Translations under genes and position numbers: made by a program
In this document: positions 23,231 to 34,745 of the stretch, piece after piece
Layout: every line of letters begins with the position of its first letter
Position numbering within the stretch: position 1 is the first letter of the stretch
Assembly: GCA_030407085.1 (NCBI GenBank)
Contig: CM059583.1
Span: forward strand, 207,574,001 to 207,638,000
DNA length: 64,000 nt
Direction of reading: 5' to 3'
Origin: Trichopria drosophilae
Taxonomy: Eukaryota > Arthropoda > Insecta > Hymenoptera > Diapriidae
The notes under the pieces: model-generated
Told to the model about the DNA's origin: nothing
What the model saw: the letters and a program-made list of their open reading frames with translations, nothing else
Databases searched by the model: none

Positions 23231-24300
23231 TTGAAGGCATAGACGGCCACCAGTTTTGACACAATTTTTTATATTTAAAATTCTTTGAAAATTGATTTAT
23301 TTTAACTGTCAGGTGATATAAATTCTAAATTGGACTTTTAGAGATCACAGACTTCAAATCCGCTGGCGGCTTTTAAAAATAAAAAATGGTGAATACAATA
23401 TGGCCTATGAAATAAACAAACTTTAATCCAAATTTACAGAATTTAGTATGTACACAAGAAAACATTTTCGGCCGTGCGGCTATAAATGGCGATTAAAACT
23501 CGAAATCGTTAAAAAGAAATCTTTTATAAATATATACACCTTTGTTATATTATTAAGAACATTTGTGTATAATTTTTAGACGTTTAAGTTATTTATTGAT
23601 TAACTTAATGGTTTGCAAACGTTGTCAAAAGTAAACAAATCTGTACTTTGTTCATTTTAAAGCTTCCGTATCGAAAATGGTGCAAGATACGACAAAAATA
23701 TACTGAACCTTTTTTGTAGTGCATTCAATTCTCTAGAAAAAAGTCCCGCAGAGTTCTTGTCTAAACTTAGTAGGTTAGCCATGAGCAACGCTTGAATTTG
23801 CGTCAAATATCAGGGATTAGAGAACGGTTATGGTCAACTTTTATGTTAAAGTTTCTTGCGACTAATCTATTAACTTTAGACTAGGCCTCTCTAGGACTTT
23901 TTTGTAGAAAATTTTGTACTCTACAAAAAAGGATCAGTACATTTTTGGCGTATCTTGCACCATTTTCGATACGGAAGCCTTAAAATGAAAAGAGTACAGA
24001 TTTGTTTACTTTTGACAACTTTTGCAAATCATAAAGTTAATCAATAAATAACTTAAACGTCTAAAAATTATACACAAATGTTCTTAATAATATAACAAAG
24101 GTGTATATATTTATAGAAACTTTCTTTTTAACGATTTCGAGTTTTAATCGCCATTTATAGCCGCGCGGCCAAAACAGCCTTACTCCGACACTAGACACGG
24201 CCGAAAATGTTTTCTTGTGTAGGGGTTTTTGAGGTCGTCGATTACGAATACGGTATCGATTTTTAACAATTCTAAATGACACAGCCAAACTAGCGGACAA
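23231..24300. repeat. ATGGCGG-type repeat split by a fold-back insertion
   Basis: Pieces of the TTAA-element interior lie on both sides of the fold-back: AAAAAATGGTGAATACAATA (near 23382) on the left, and AGGGGTTTTTGAGGTCGTCG then ATTACGAATACGG (24221-24254) on the right. The fold-back 23451-24221 therefore landed inside an older copy. Confidence 0.5.
23451..24221. mobile_element. Fold-back element B
   Basis: The ends TACACAAGAAAACATTTTCG and CGAAAATGTTTTCTTGTGTA are perfect inverted partners. The arms run about 23451-23719 and 23931-24221 and stay recognisable throughout (for example TATCGAAAATGGTGCAAGAT against ATCTTGCACCATTTTCGATA). The right arm has about 30 extra bases near 24168-24200 (CAGCCTTACTCCGACACTAG), deleted from or never present in the left arm. 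The middle also partly pairs. No transposase. The 79-aa open frame at 24061-24300 crosses the boundary and is a by-product. Confidence 0.75.
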
Positions 24301-24589
24301 AATTTGTGACTTTTCAATTAAATTTGTAATATTTAATATATATAGGGATAATGGAATTTGCTAGTTTTAAATTCATCATCCGTTTTCAAAACTTTAAAAT
24401 TACAGATAAAACATCACATTTCTTACAGAAATATTATAAGTAAGTGACTTGAGTCATTCGTGGATTTTGTAATCAATTCAATTTCTTGTGAGAGAAGTTC
24501 TGTTATCCTAATATGAATTATAAGTGAATTGTTTTATAATACACAGAAATATAGTCTTCTACGAATTCAAGTGGAGAGTAGATGCACAT

Positions 24590-24745
24590 TTTTTAGTTGA
24601 TTTTCGATCTTTATTCTCAACATAAAATAAGATTAATATTGTCTTGAAAGTGACCAACCCTACGATTTTTGAGTATGCTTTCTCGATTGGCGTAGTCGAT
24701 ATTTCTTTTAAATTATTTTAAAAACCAATATGGAACATTTTAAAT
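24590..24745 (+). repeat. Dispersed repeat family E, copy 2
   Basis: TTTTAGTTGATTTTCGATCT, GTGACCAACCCTAC, CGATTGGCGTAGTCGATA and AAACCAATATGGAACATTTT follow in the same order as in 20020-20180. Confidence 0.6.
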
Positions 24746-24894
24746 AGACATTGAACTACAGCTATAAATTATGTAGTTTTCCCCGGATCAACCTAACTTT
24801 GTCAAACCTGTCGACAAAATAAATCTCATTTGATTAATTATTATGAACATTATTGATCAAATGTATCTCCAGCATAATTTGAATTTTTTCATGA

Positions 24895-25000
24895 AATTTA
24901 GTAGGCCATATTGGATCCGCCATTTTGAATTAAAAAAAATCTAGCCTGAAATTCCTGATGAACGACCCCAAATATCCGCGTACACAAATTTTCTCGTGAT
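24895..25000 (-). repeat. ATGGCGGATCC repeat fragment
   Basis: GCCATATTGGATCCGCCATT near 24904, followed by a TTCCTGATGAACGACCCC block: the inverted form of the element interior seen at 57600-57680. Confidence 0.5.
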
Positions 25001-25309
25001 TTTGATCACGGAATTCGGAAGAATATATGCCGTACAATTTATTACTATATGTATACCGATCTGTAAATACGAAGCGACAAAGTCAAACTTCATGTGGAGC
25101 ATACATTCGAGAGTTTAACAGTAAATTGCATTAAATTAATGGTGTTAAAATGGAAATCAGTCTTCGTGAAATTTTAGAAACCCGGGGGACTGGGAAAATA
25201 TGCTGAAAAATTTGGTGTCCCCAGTTTTGATCGCATATTTTACCCCAGACTTTTCTTGTGATTTCGCAAAATATTATTTGCACTATTAAAATACTGTTAT
25301 TCTCGCTGT

Positions 25310-25680
25310 TGTAACGGCCAGTTATTTGAAATCGTTGTTATTGCTATTTTTATTAGTTAAAAGGGAATAAATCTGTTACCATTTAATCAATTGAAATAGT
25401 TAAGTTGACTACTTTTATAGTTATTTCAATCATCTGAAATAGTCGGGATTACTATTTTAATTAATTAAAATGGGACAAAGCTGTTACCAGTTAACTAATT
25501 GAAATAGTTGATTTACACAATCAAAATAGTTGTTCCAACTATTTCTGTTGGCTATAGAATAACAAACTGGAAATAGTCACAGCAACTAAAAAAGTTCTGA
25601 GGCATATGCACCCAACATTTTTGGCTAAATTTACTATTTTTTTAGTTTATTCAACCATTTATTTTTTTCCGTGTACTTCA
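25310..25680. repeat. AAATAGTT-rich repeat, copy 2
   Basis: GAAATAGTTAAGTTGACTAC, GAAATAGTCGGGATTACTAT, AAATAGTTGATTTACACAAT and AAATAGTTGTTCCAACTATT form repeated half-palindromes. Two near-parallel segments start at about 25355 and 25470 (GTTACCATTTAATCAATTG and GTTACCAGTTAACTAATTG), so there is an internal duplication of about 115 bases. Confidence 0.5.
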
Positions 25681-25960
25681 AAATAGCGAGAAAATGTGTG
25701 CACATGGATTTTTGAAGTCGTTCATCAAGAATTTGAGGCGATTTCCCGCGACTTTAATGATGCGAACAAATGCAAACAAAAAACATATGAAATGCTGTTC
25801 ATTTTTTATTTAAAATGTGGCATATTAGTTTTGGAAACAATTTAAAAGAAATGTTTACTAAGCCAAGCAAAAGAACATACTCGAAATCAGACAGGGTTGG
25901 TAATTTTCAAGTCAATATTACCCCGAATTCCTGTTGAGAATGATAATATAATACGTTAAA
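25680..25960 (-). repeat. Dispersed repeat family E, copy 3 (empty site for the SINE)
   Basis: The inverted complement of 20020-20460 without the SINE segment. It reads through CCAAAACTAATATGCCACAT into TTTAAATAAAAAATGAACAG without a break. Confidence 0.65.
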
Positions 25961-26110
25961 GGTTCTACAATTAATTTTGCAGTAACTTAATTTATCAAAC
26001 ATTTGTGCACTTTAAATGATATGTATTTGAAAATAACGATTAAAATAGTGTATCTTCCGGCGACTAGTAAATTCGACATTTTCTTGTCGGTGATATTGTA
26101 TGGCTCTACC

Positions 26111-26600
26111 AGACTAATATTAAATTTAAAAATACTAAATCAATTTATTAAATAGATCATTTTAAAATGGAGAATAGTACAACTGTTACTAGAATTATAA
26201 ATCAAAATTATTTTATGGCTACAATAGATATCAAGGATGCATATTATTTAATACCGGTTTTTGAACCTCATAGAAAATATTTACGTTTTAAATTTCAAAA
26301 CAAATTGTATGGGTTCACACGCCTTTCGTTCGGTTTAAATGTAGCACCTTGAGTTTTTACAAAAATATTAAAACCTATCATTTCGTCTTTACGTAAACAT
26401 GGATGGCTATCTGTCATATATTTGGATGACTTACTGATATTTGGTAATACACATGTTGATTATTTAAGAAATATTCACAGTACCAGATCATTATTAAAAC
26501 GGTTAGGTTTTGTGATAAATAAATAAAAATAAAGAAAGCCAAGTAGTAAATGAAAATTCTTTGAGTGTATCATTTATACATTAGTTTTCTTAGCTTCTGG
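26111..26600 (+). pseudogene. DIRS-like reverse transcriptase remnant
   Basis: Polymerase motifs read in order: LILNLKILNQFI; then, after a one-base frameshift near 26153, DHFKMEN; then FMATIDIKDAYYLIPV (catalytic Asp in DIKDAY), RKYLRFKF, GFTRLSFGLNVAP; a stop at 26350-26352; then VFTKILKP, LSVIYLDDLLIFG (catalytic YLDD near 26420) and a LLKRLGFVINK thumb region ended by a stop. YLDD together with 'VIYLDDLL' and 'LGFVINK' is typical of DIRS-group tyrosine-recombinase retrotransposons rather than Ty3/gypsy. The RNase H, methylase and recombinase domains and the terminal repeats were not found. The copy is dead. The longest open piece is 26167-26352. Confidence 0.7.
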
Positions 26601-27740
26601 AAAGGATTTTAATGAGAAACTACGTATTATTGGTTTTCAATGGTTAATAATTAATAGACAGTTGTTAAATTTAATGATTTTGAATAGGGAAAAAGTAGAA
26701 CGGAAAGGTGATTTCCTTGAACGAAACTGAATAAAAAATTACGAATACAACAGCTGCAGGTTGAATAAAATTCAATTGATTAATAGTCATATTTGTTCCG
26801 GATGTGCTTAAATGGTAATTAAGCTCAAAGGTGAAAAGCACATCGAATTTTCCGTTTGAATTCAATTGCAGGACATTTATAGACCATCTTGAGGTAAAAA
26901 TTAAACAAATCGTTAGAGTTGTTTTCGTACTATATTAATTTCTTTTTGAAAAATCAATACTTTGAAACAAGGAGAAGTTTACGAAAACGTCGACTCTCTA
27001 ATTTATAGTACACCCATATGTTCCTAAGTAAATCGATGCGCTGAAAACGAATATCATAGTGAGAATTAGCCAGATACAATTTACTAGGTGAAAATCGTAA
27101 AAAGTCCTTAAAAAGAAGATTTTTCTATTTTTTTTTTGGTTTATGTTCAAATATATTGAAAAATTCAAAAAAAAACTTTTCAAAATATACTATGTATAGT
27201 TCATTTTTTGTGAAAAGGGAAAATGACAATTAATTTTATGAATTATTATGAACGTAGTAGGTAATAATTTCCGAAAAAATCAGGTTTGTCGCCGAGTTTT
27301 AATAGATCTAGGGTATCCTTAGAAATGGAATGCGCTGAAAACCAATTATGATCATAAAAAATCAATTAAAATTATGATATTTTGCAGTTTTTTTTAATTT
27401 ACAAAAATATTCGAAATATCGAAAAATGTTTCCAATAACAGTTGTAGATCTGCTTAGAATACATATTTTATAGTTAATACATTTTTCTAAGTTGTTATAT
27501 TTAACGAAATAAACGAGGATCATAAATTTGATGAATTTTTTACGTTTTTCATCATGTAAATCTCATTTGCGCCAATTATTGTTATGACATTAGATTTCAG
27601 CATATCAAAATACTTAGGGCACCATAAATGTAATTAAAATTATTAGCAACCCAGGTAGGTTTTTAATGGTTATCATATAAAGCACCTATAAAAATAATAC
27701 AATTTATTGTCATTTTTCTCTGTATCTAACACACCTATAC
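26601..27740. repeat. AT-rich DNA with an inverted repeat to 28250-28335
   Basis: The segment 26820-26900 (AAGGTGAAAAGCACATCGAA ... TATAGACCATCTTGAGG) is an inverted, diverged copy of 28250-28335. GATGCGCTGAAAACGAATAT near 27035 and AATGCGCTGAAAACCAATTA near 27328 suggest a direct duplication of about 290 bases as well. No gene. Confidence 0.45.
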
Positions 27741-27743
27741 TAC

Positions 27744-27931
27744 TCTCTAAATTCCTTGTAATGAAAATTGAGCCACTCTTTCACGAAGAGTGAAATTTTC
27801 ACTCTATTGATAGTGATATTGCACTCTTCTAGGAGTGAGATTTTGTCTTTCACTCTTGATGGAGTGAAACGCCACTCTTCACAGAGTAGTAATAAACGAG
27901 TGGCTCAATTTTCACTCCAAGGAATTTAGAA
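27744..27931. mobile_element. Palindromic 'GAGTGAAA' MITE, copy 2
   Basis: The best-preserved copy. The left end CTAAATTCCTTGTAATGAAA and following TTGAGCCACTC pair with the right end GAGTGGCTCAATTTTCACTC and CAAGGAATTTAG. Between them TTTCACTC and GAGTGAAA alternate several times (CACGAAGAGTGAAATTTTCA, TTTCACTCTTGATGGAGTGA). Confidence 0.75.
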
Positions 27932-28504
27932 AATAACAAGCGCATAAAATATAAAACGTGTATTTTGAGAAGATCTGCAACTTTCATTTCAAATATTAGT
28001 CAAATTTTCGAGTACTTTTTAGAATAATCGAGAACTATCCGGACAATCTTAATTTTTATAAGATTTTCTCAATTTTTCACCATCTAAATGATATTGCACC
28101 ATTTTTTGCTGCGATATTTGTTTCTAGCTAAGGGAAACACTTAAGAAAACAATACTGTACTATAAATGTGAGAAGCGACGCGACGTTTATTCTTATTCCA
28201 ATGTATTGATTTCTCAAAAAAGAAACCAATATAAAACGAAAACGGATTTTTTTAATTATTACATAGAGATGGTCTATACCTGTCTTGGAATCGAATGAAA
28301 AAAGAAAATTTGATGTTCTTTTCACCTTTGATTTAAATGCCATTTAAAGACACCGTGGGCTTTGAATGAATTATTTCAATAAATTTGAATGCAATGTAAT
28401 TTAAAACTTCATATTCCAGTTATTGAGACATGTTTGAAGTTAAGGCACTTGCACTTTTTATAACTCTGCTTGTAGCTGCCATTGCAAGTGCTGTGATAAA
28501 ATCC

Positions 28505-28656
28505 AACTCTCTTTGGAGTGAATTTTAACTCCACGCACAGTGAATTTCTTTGGAGTGACTGATCTCACTCTTTTAGAGTGGTCTTTCACTCTTTTTAGTG
28601 TGAACAGCCTGCATACTTCGGGTTTGGAGTGAAAACTTTACTCCAGGAAATTTAGA
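28505..28656. mobile_element. Palindromic 'GAGTGAAA' MITE, copy 3
   Basis: TTTGGAGTGAATTTTAACTC at the left, TTTCACTCTTTTTAGTGTGA in the middle and TTTACTCCAGGAAATTTAG at the right. The left end is worn (ACTCTCTTTGG). Confidence 0.6.
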
Positions 28657-28659
28657 AAT

Positions 28660-31600
28660 TGCTAATAACAAATCTAAAAGCATGTTTTAAAGTTAAAAAA
28701 CTAATTCAATATGATGGGCGAATTATTTTTTAAGGTTCCTATTTTATAACTTTCCATCCCGAAATCAGAGAAGCAGATACGTCAAATTCAGCTCAGTTTC
28801 TCCAGTAAAAAGAATCTTTTTTGATTTGATGAAAAAAAAACGATTTTTGCAAACGAATGCCAAAAAAATGCTGTAATTTTGTTTTTTTTTTTTATTTTTC
28901 ACGTTTTACCACAACGAGTCGCATATATGTAAAAGGTAACCCTCATTATTGCTAATAAATAATAAACCAGTACAATAGTTTTTAGAAGCAATGTCAGCTT
29001 TAAAATAACCACGTAACGAAACGTTAATAATACATGCACGCTCAAGCGCGCACACGCACAAGGAATACCTACAATTTCAAAACAAATTCACATAGATAAA
29101 TTACATGTGGTGAAATGAGCGATAACATATGGATTCGGCCATTTTGAATATTAAAAAAGATATAATATTTTCTATTCATTAAAGCCACTATTACTTAATG
29201 TCAATCCAATCCAATTTATTTATCATTTAGAACAAAGAAACGCAACGAACCCTTTTGCAACTTGAAAATACCTAAAAAAACCATACTTAATAAAATTGTG
29301 TATTTTCAGAAAGTATTAATGAAATTTGTTCTGAAGTCAATATGGAAACGCTGGAACAAATAAGAAAACAAATATTGTATCGGTCATATGCCATTTCTCT
29401 AAGATTAATTTATTTTCTATATTTCAGTAACAAATGACGTGTTCTTAGTAGGGGAAATATCTTTTATTTAGTTCTTTGTAGGTAAGGAAATGATGTATAG
29501 GCAAACGGAATCCTATTGCCCCTGTAGATTATTTTTTTCAGTGTAATAAATAGTTTTAATTTGAAATACAAGGAAGTAGATCATTCTTTCTTAAGTATTT
29601 GTATATTACATATTTTAATAAATTCAGGTTCGTTGAAGGAAGTGTTACACGATTTTAAATAGCGTACACAAAGATAAACCAGGTTTTTATCATAATAAAT
29701 ATGAAATCTTGAAATATTTCATACTAGTCTTGGTTCCCAGTCTGAAGCTGATAACAACAATTATTTTTCTCTATTTGGCACAATTATGTCATACAAAAAT
29801 TAACTCCACCTTTTTTTTATTTTACACATAACAAAAAAATTCCAAATAATTTTGAACATTTTTAATTGTATCTGTAATGTTTTTATTAAAATATTTGTAG
29901 CTGAAACGATTTATAAAAAAAAAAATATCACAATTAATTGTATTTAATTAGCATATTTTTATAACAGTCTTGACAGCAGGTCATGCTCCGAAATTGCAAA
30001 TAAATAATAATAAACATTTAACCCAACATGTATATATTTACACTCAGGTATGTACATATATATTTAAATGCCAGTCAAGTTCAAAGATCACTATTATGCT
30101 TCTTATATATAAAACAATGCAATTGAAGTCACCTTTTGTAACATCAAATTTGAAACATAATATGAATAGAAGGTGAATAAAAATCAGTCTGAAAGGAAAA
30201 TTGATTATTTTTCGTTTGTTTCTATTCTTTTTATGAGCGTACATGCATTCCACATTTATATATTGCATTCCTGAAAATATTTTCACAAAAGGAATGGAAT
30301 TTAATTGAATTGCTTCTTAATTAAGGAGACTAGCGTAATGACCTGAATATTTGTTGCTTTACAGCAGTTGAGTATTTGTGCATTTAATGTTCGCTGCTTT
30401 GAATATTTCCTCCTGAAATACATATGATGCATCACGAATTTGAACTTTGAGATGTACACTAGAACTATAAATTCTTTGGATAATTGATCTACAATCCATA
30501 AAAAGTCTTCACCTATTGAAGATTTAAGTCCTAATGTATTGTTTGACGACAGTAATAATTTGGATCTCGAAATAAAGATAGTATCCTAACCTGCTTATAA
30601 CAACTTATTTCATTGCATAGTGTTTCATAATTTTATGACAATATTATGTGACATCTGTATTGTATACAAAAATGATTAATTTAGCAAACATTAATTGCTT
30701 CATTATAGAAAAATATTAGATTAATTTCCAAAAAATGAAGAGAAATTGAAATTGAGTGTTAAAATACACATTCTAAAATAATGTAGGCAAAAATGACGAT
30801 TTCTGTTTGAAAATGTCTGAGCTGTTAGTTTTTATCGAATTACTGTAATTAATGAGCCGTGAAGACTTGTTTGTATTCATTACTCGAGTGTTTCCTGCAT
30901 TGCTGCGACTCGTTTTGTAATTAAAATGAGTGCAAAGTTAAGAATAGCACTAATCGTCACTTGCTTGTTAATATTTTACATGCATATTTTTGAATACTAT
31001 CGAAAGTTGGTAATTAGGCGTTATTAATCTTTCACTGCCATTAGAATGCATCATTATCATTTTAATGAATGCTAAAATGCAAAAAATTAGTCCAAATAAC
31101 AATCATTTTTCTGCAGAATGAATCGTAATAATCCGAAATGAAAAATGTTTTATGTCATAATACAAATGACATTGGTTAATTTAACGACAATAACCGGATT
31201 AAATTCAATATTTTTTAAAGATATTGAACAGCACTTCCTCATTTTAAGTTCTGTTTAATATTAAAATGTTAATCCATGGTAAATTACGAGATAAGTTGAG
31301 ATTCACGCAATAAACTTCGCCACCCTCGTAGAACCGTATTTAGATTCCTGAGCCATTCGTCACGTTAAACCAAATTACATTTGTATATATATGTCTGTGT
31401 CAGATTTGTAAATATCTTTATAAAATCCTTCTGTAATCTTCTAGCAAACAAAAATAATGTTATTATATTATAAAACTTAAATAATTGCGTGTATACACTT
31501 CTTATAATGAATTATACAGTAGAATTGTATTAAATGTTAGTGGAGCTGTCATAGAATTTTTGTTCGAACACAAAGAAATTTTTCATCAATGCAATGAAAT

Positions 31601-34530
31601 ATTTCTTTTGATTAAAGCACACTTCTTCCATGTGATGAATCGCTCATGATCTTTATTTTTTATAGATTTTTCGCAGCGTAGTCAAATTCGACTTATTTAA
31701 TTAATGAAAATTAAGTTACTGACAATCAGGCAATATCTAATCGAAATAAATATTTTGATCTGTTATTTCAATTAGTAATTTAATGTTGAATTACTGAGTT
31801 AGTCAAATAAGTTGTTTATTTGTAAACATTTATTCTAATTTTTAAAAACTTAACAGTAAAATTCTACATTTTGATGAGAAACATCGCAATTTACAAATTT
31901 AATGAATTTTTCTATAAACTATCAGAATCTTATGTTGGTTTCAAAATGTTACAATTTGTATTTTTTAAAACAATTATTTTACTAAATTATTAGTCTAATA
32001 TCACAATATATAAATAAGAAAAAACTAAACAATTTGAATGGAGTTAAAGCAAATTTAAAATTAAATACTTACGTATTGTTTGAAAATGATATTAACTGCC
32101 TCCAAGGTAGCATTTTATGAAGGCTTAATTAAATTCCATTGTTTTGAATAAAATAAGTCGGTTTTCCTAGGCTGTCGACGCATATCAAGTGTGTTCTTTT
32201 TTCCTGAAAACAACGGATTTTCCATGTTTGCTCTTTTCTAAAGACAAGTAATACAATAAAAACAATAAACACAAACAATACAATAATTAAGTTGACTATA
32301 TGACCAATTCTCTGACAATAATTAAATAATAATAATATATATAATAATAAACATCGAAAAAATTCAAGCCACACTTATAGCAGTTATATTGCTGCCTTTC
32401 TACATTTATAAAAAGTAAGAAAAATTATGTACCAATCATTGGTTTGACAAGTACTTCATCCCATCCATACATTCTATTGCAAAATAATTTTTTAAATAAT
32501 AGACGCTAAAATGAATGATAATAATTCAGTGCAATTGATTTTCTATATTAATAATATATTAATATAGTTATATTAATAATAAAATTATATAATAATAAAG
32601 TTTTAATTTCATTATTACATTTTTTATAGACCGGTGCTGTGAATATTAATATTTCCAGAGAATTCCTTACGTATGTTACATAAGATTTTATCATCCGTTG
32701 ATCTAATAAAAGCAGACTTTTAGGCTAGGAAAAGTGACCTGTCATACAGTACTGCCGATACTGATTACTGCAGAGCTTTTTAACCATTTGAAACCCGTTG
32801 CACTACTAAGATATTTTTTACTCGAATGTTAAATTATCGAAATAATCCGGGGAATGAAAGTTCCCTGATTAACATATAAAATGAATAATACAGAGGACTT
32901 TTTTTCAAATTCAACCTGGCTTATCTAGCTCAATTTTGGTCGAAATAAAACTTTTTTAATTTTAAAGGTAATGTAATGCTCTACAAAGATGTATTTATTG
33001 AAATAACAGTAAAATATCAATCTGAAATTGCAAATAATCTCGAAAACTGTACTCTTTGCCCTAAATCGGCTGGTGGTGGTATTATCTGAAATGCGGTAGC
33101 TGAAGGTTGCAGGATTGGTGTATTATTTTGACAAAAATTGAGTGAGGTAATACAAGTAGAATTTTGTAGTTTAAATCTTAATCTGGGTACTTTATTTGCT
33201 ATTTATTGACAATTTTTCAAGTCGAATTATAAATTATCTATAGCCAATGTTTCAGATATACTGCCATTAAGACTTGTATTGGACTTTTTTGTGAAATTTT
33301 TCACAATTTTAAAAGGGGTCTTCAAAAAATGTCTACCTTATGTCCTGTAGTAATACGCAAAAGAAAATATTTTGACAAGAATAGTTATGAAAACAACTAC
33401 GACGAACATATTATCTTACATTAATTATTTGTTCTGACGTTTTTGTGCTTAAATAAATTAAACATTGCGAGAACAGAAAATTACATTCTTTTGTAAATAT
33501 CATCACAGCTTTTACTGCAATCGAATATCAAATTTTGTAGATCGTTAAGAATGTACGCACACGAAAAAATTAAAATTAAAAATTGTGCGAAAAAAGGTGC
33601 CGAATTGATGTGGATTGTCCCATATCTGCAAGGAAACTAAAAATGCGAGTCATAGGATTAATTAAAAAGTCATTGAAATGACAATTTTGTAGTATGTGCA
33701 TGTCGATTAAACAGATACTTACGAAAAAGGTAGAATATAAATTTATTTTCAATTTATTTTTCTTAAATTTTCTTTTCAGATTTCATTAAGGTACAGATCA
33801 CTCTAATTCATTTTTTTAACAATGCCGATTCAAATCACAAAGAAAAATACTACATTAATTTGTATTATTAAAAAAGACTTCCGTTCCTCATTTGCAATCG
33901 CACATTTTATTTCAACAATTACAAGAGTTTAATTTGGTCTTACTTTCTTTAATTCATTTTTATATTTTTCATTATATATGTTTAGAAAATAATAAAATTC
34001 TGAAGAGGACAAACATTACAAGGTCGAAACAAAAAAAAACGAAATTTTTTAAACTTTTCAACTTAACAAATACACCACGGAAAAGAAGACTTACTCAATT
34101 TACACTTAGTAGCCACTGTGCAAACGTACATTCCAACATTTGAATCAATTTTACCATTTGTGTAGGTAATAAAGCCTCGACTTTGACAATTAGTTTTCGT
34201 CACTTTCATGTTCCTTTTGACATGTTCATGTCGCTTTCCCATAAAAGTTAGTTTTCAAATTCAAGGATTGTCGATAACATCACTTAAATAAACCACGTAA
34301 AACTTATTATTGCGCCTTATTTCCTTTTCTAGATTATGTTCAGCGGAAACTCTTAATTCGAAATCATTATAAGACACAACAGCCCACCAATAAAAAAAAT
34401 AAAAAAAGCAATAAAAAGTAAATTTCAATTCTGATTAGCACAGCAGATTCCCTTATTAATAACATTAAGATTCAATAAAATACAAAAAATTTCGAAACGT
34501 TTGGACAATATCCACAAAACCTACTTCGTA
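28660..34530. other. Long AT-rich region without recognised features
   Basis: No gene or RNA is recognised in these 5.9 kb. Minor items are GATTCGGCCATTTTGAAT near 29132 (a piece of the GCCATTTT series), a hairpin at 32543-32567 (arms CTATATTAAT/ATTAATATAG), and a more complex patch at about 30840-31020 that could be regulatory. Open frames of 60-83 codons are AT-driven and lack motifs. Confidence 0.5.
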
Positions 34531-34539
34531 CCTTTTACT

Positions 34540-34745
34540 AATACAAATAGTGAAACCGAATAATTAATTGAAATAGAGCACTCGAATGACTAATTGATTC
34601 GTAGAACAATTATTGTACTAATTGCGGTCAGTAAGGCGACCTAATTATTTTACTAACTCCAATAGTCAAATGTCATAAAGTGATAAATTCACAAGTCGCA
34701 CATAATGCTACTAATTGAATTAGTGACCATTTGACTTCAAATTTT
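34540..34745. repeat. CTAATT/ATTAGT repeat
   Basis: ATTAATTGAAATAG, GACTAATTGATTCG, GTACTAATTGCGGTCAG, TTACTAACTCCAATAG and CTACTAATTGAATTAGTG recur within 200 bases. The same words occur at 40240-40410 and 41095-41245. Confidence 0.45.

Noticed and set aside
24061..24300. 79-codon minus-strand frame
   Set aside because: It crosses the boundary of fold-back B and is therefore a chance fusion.
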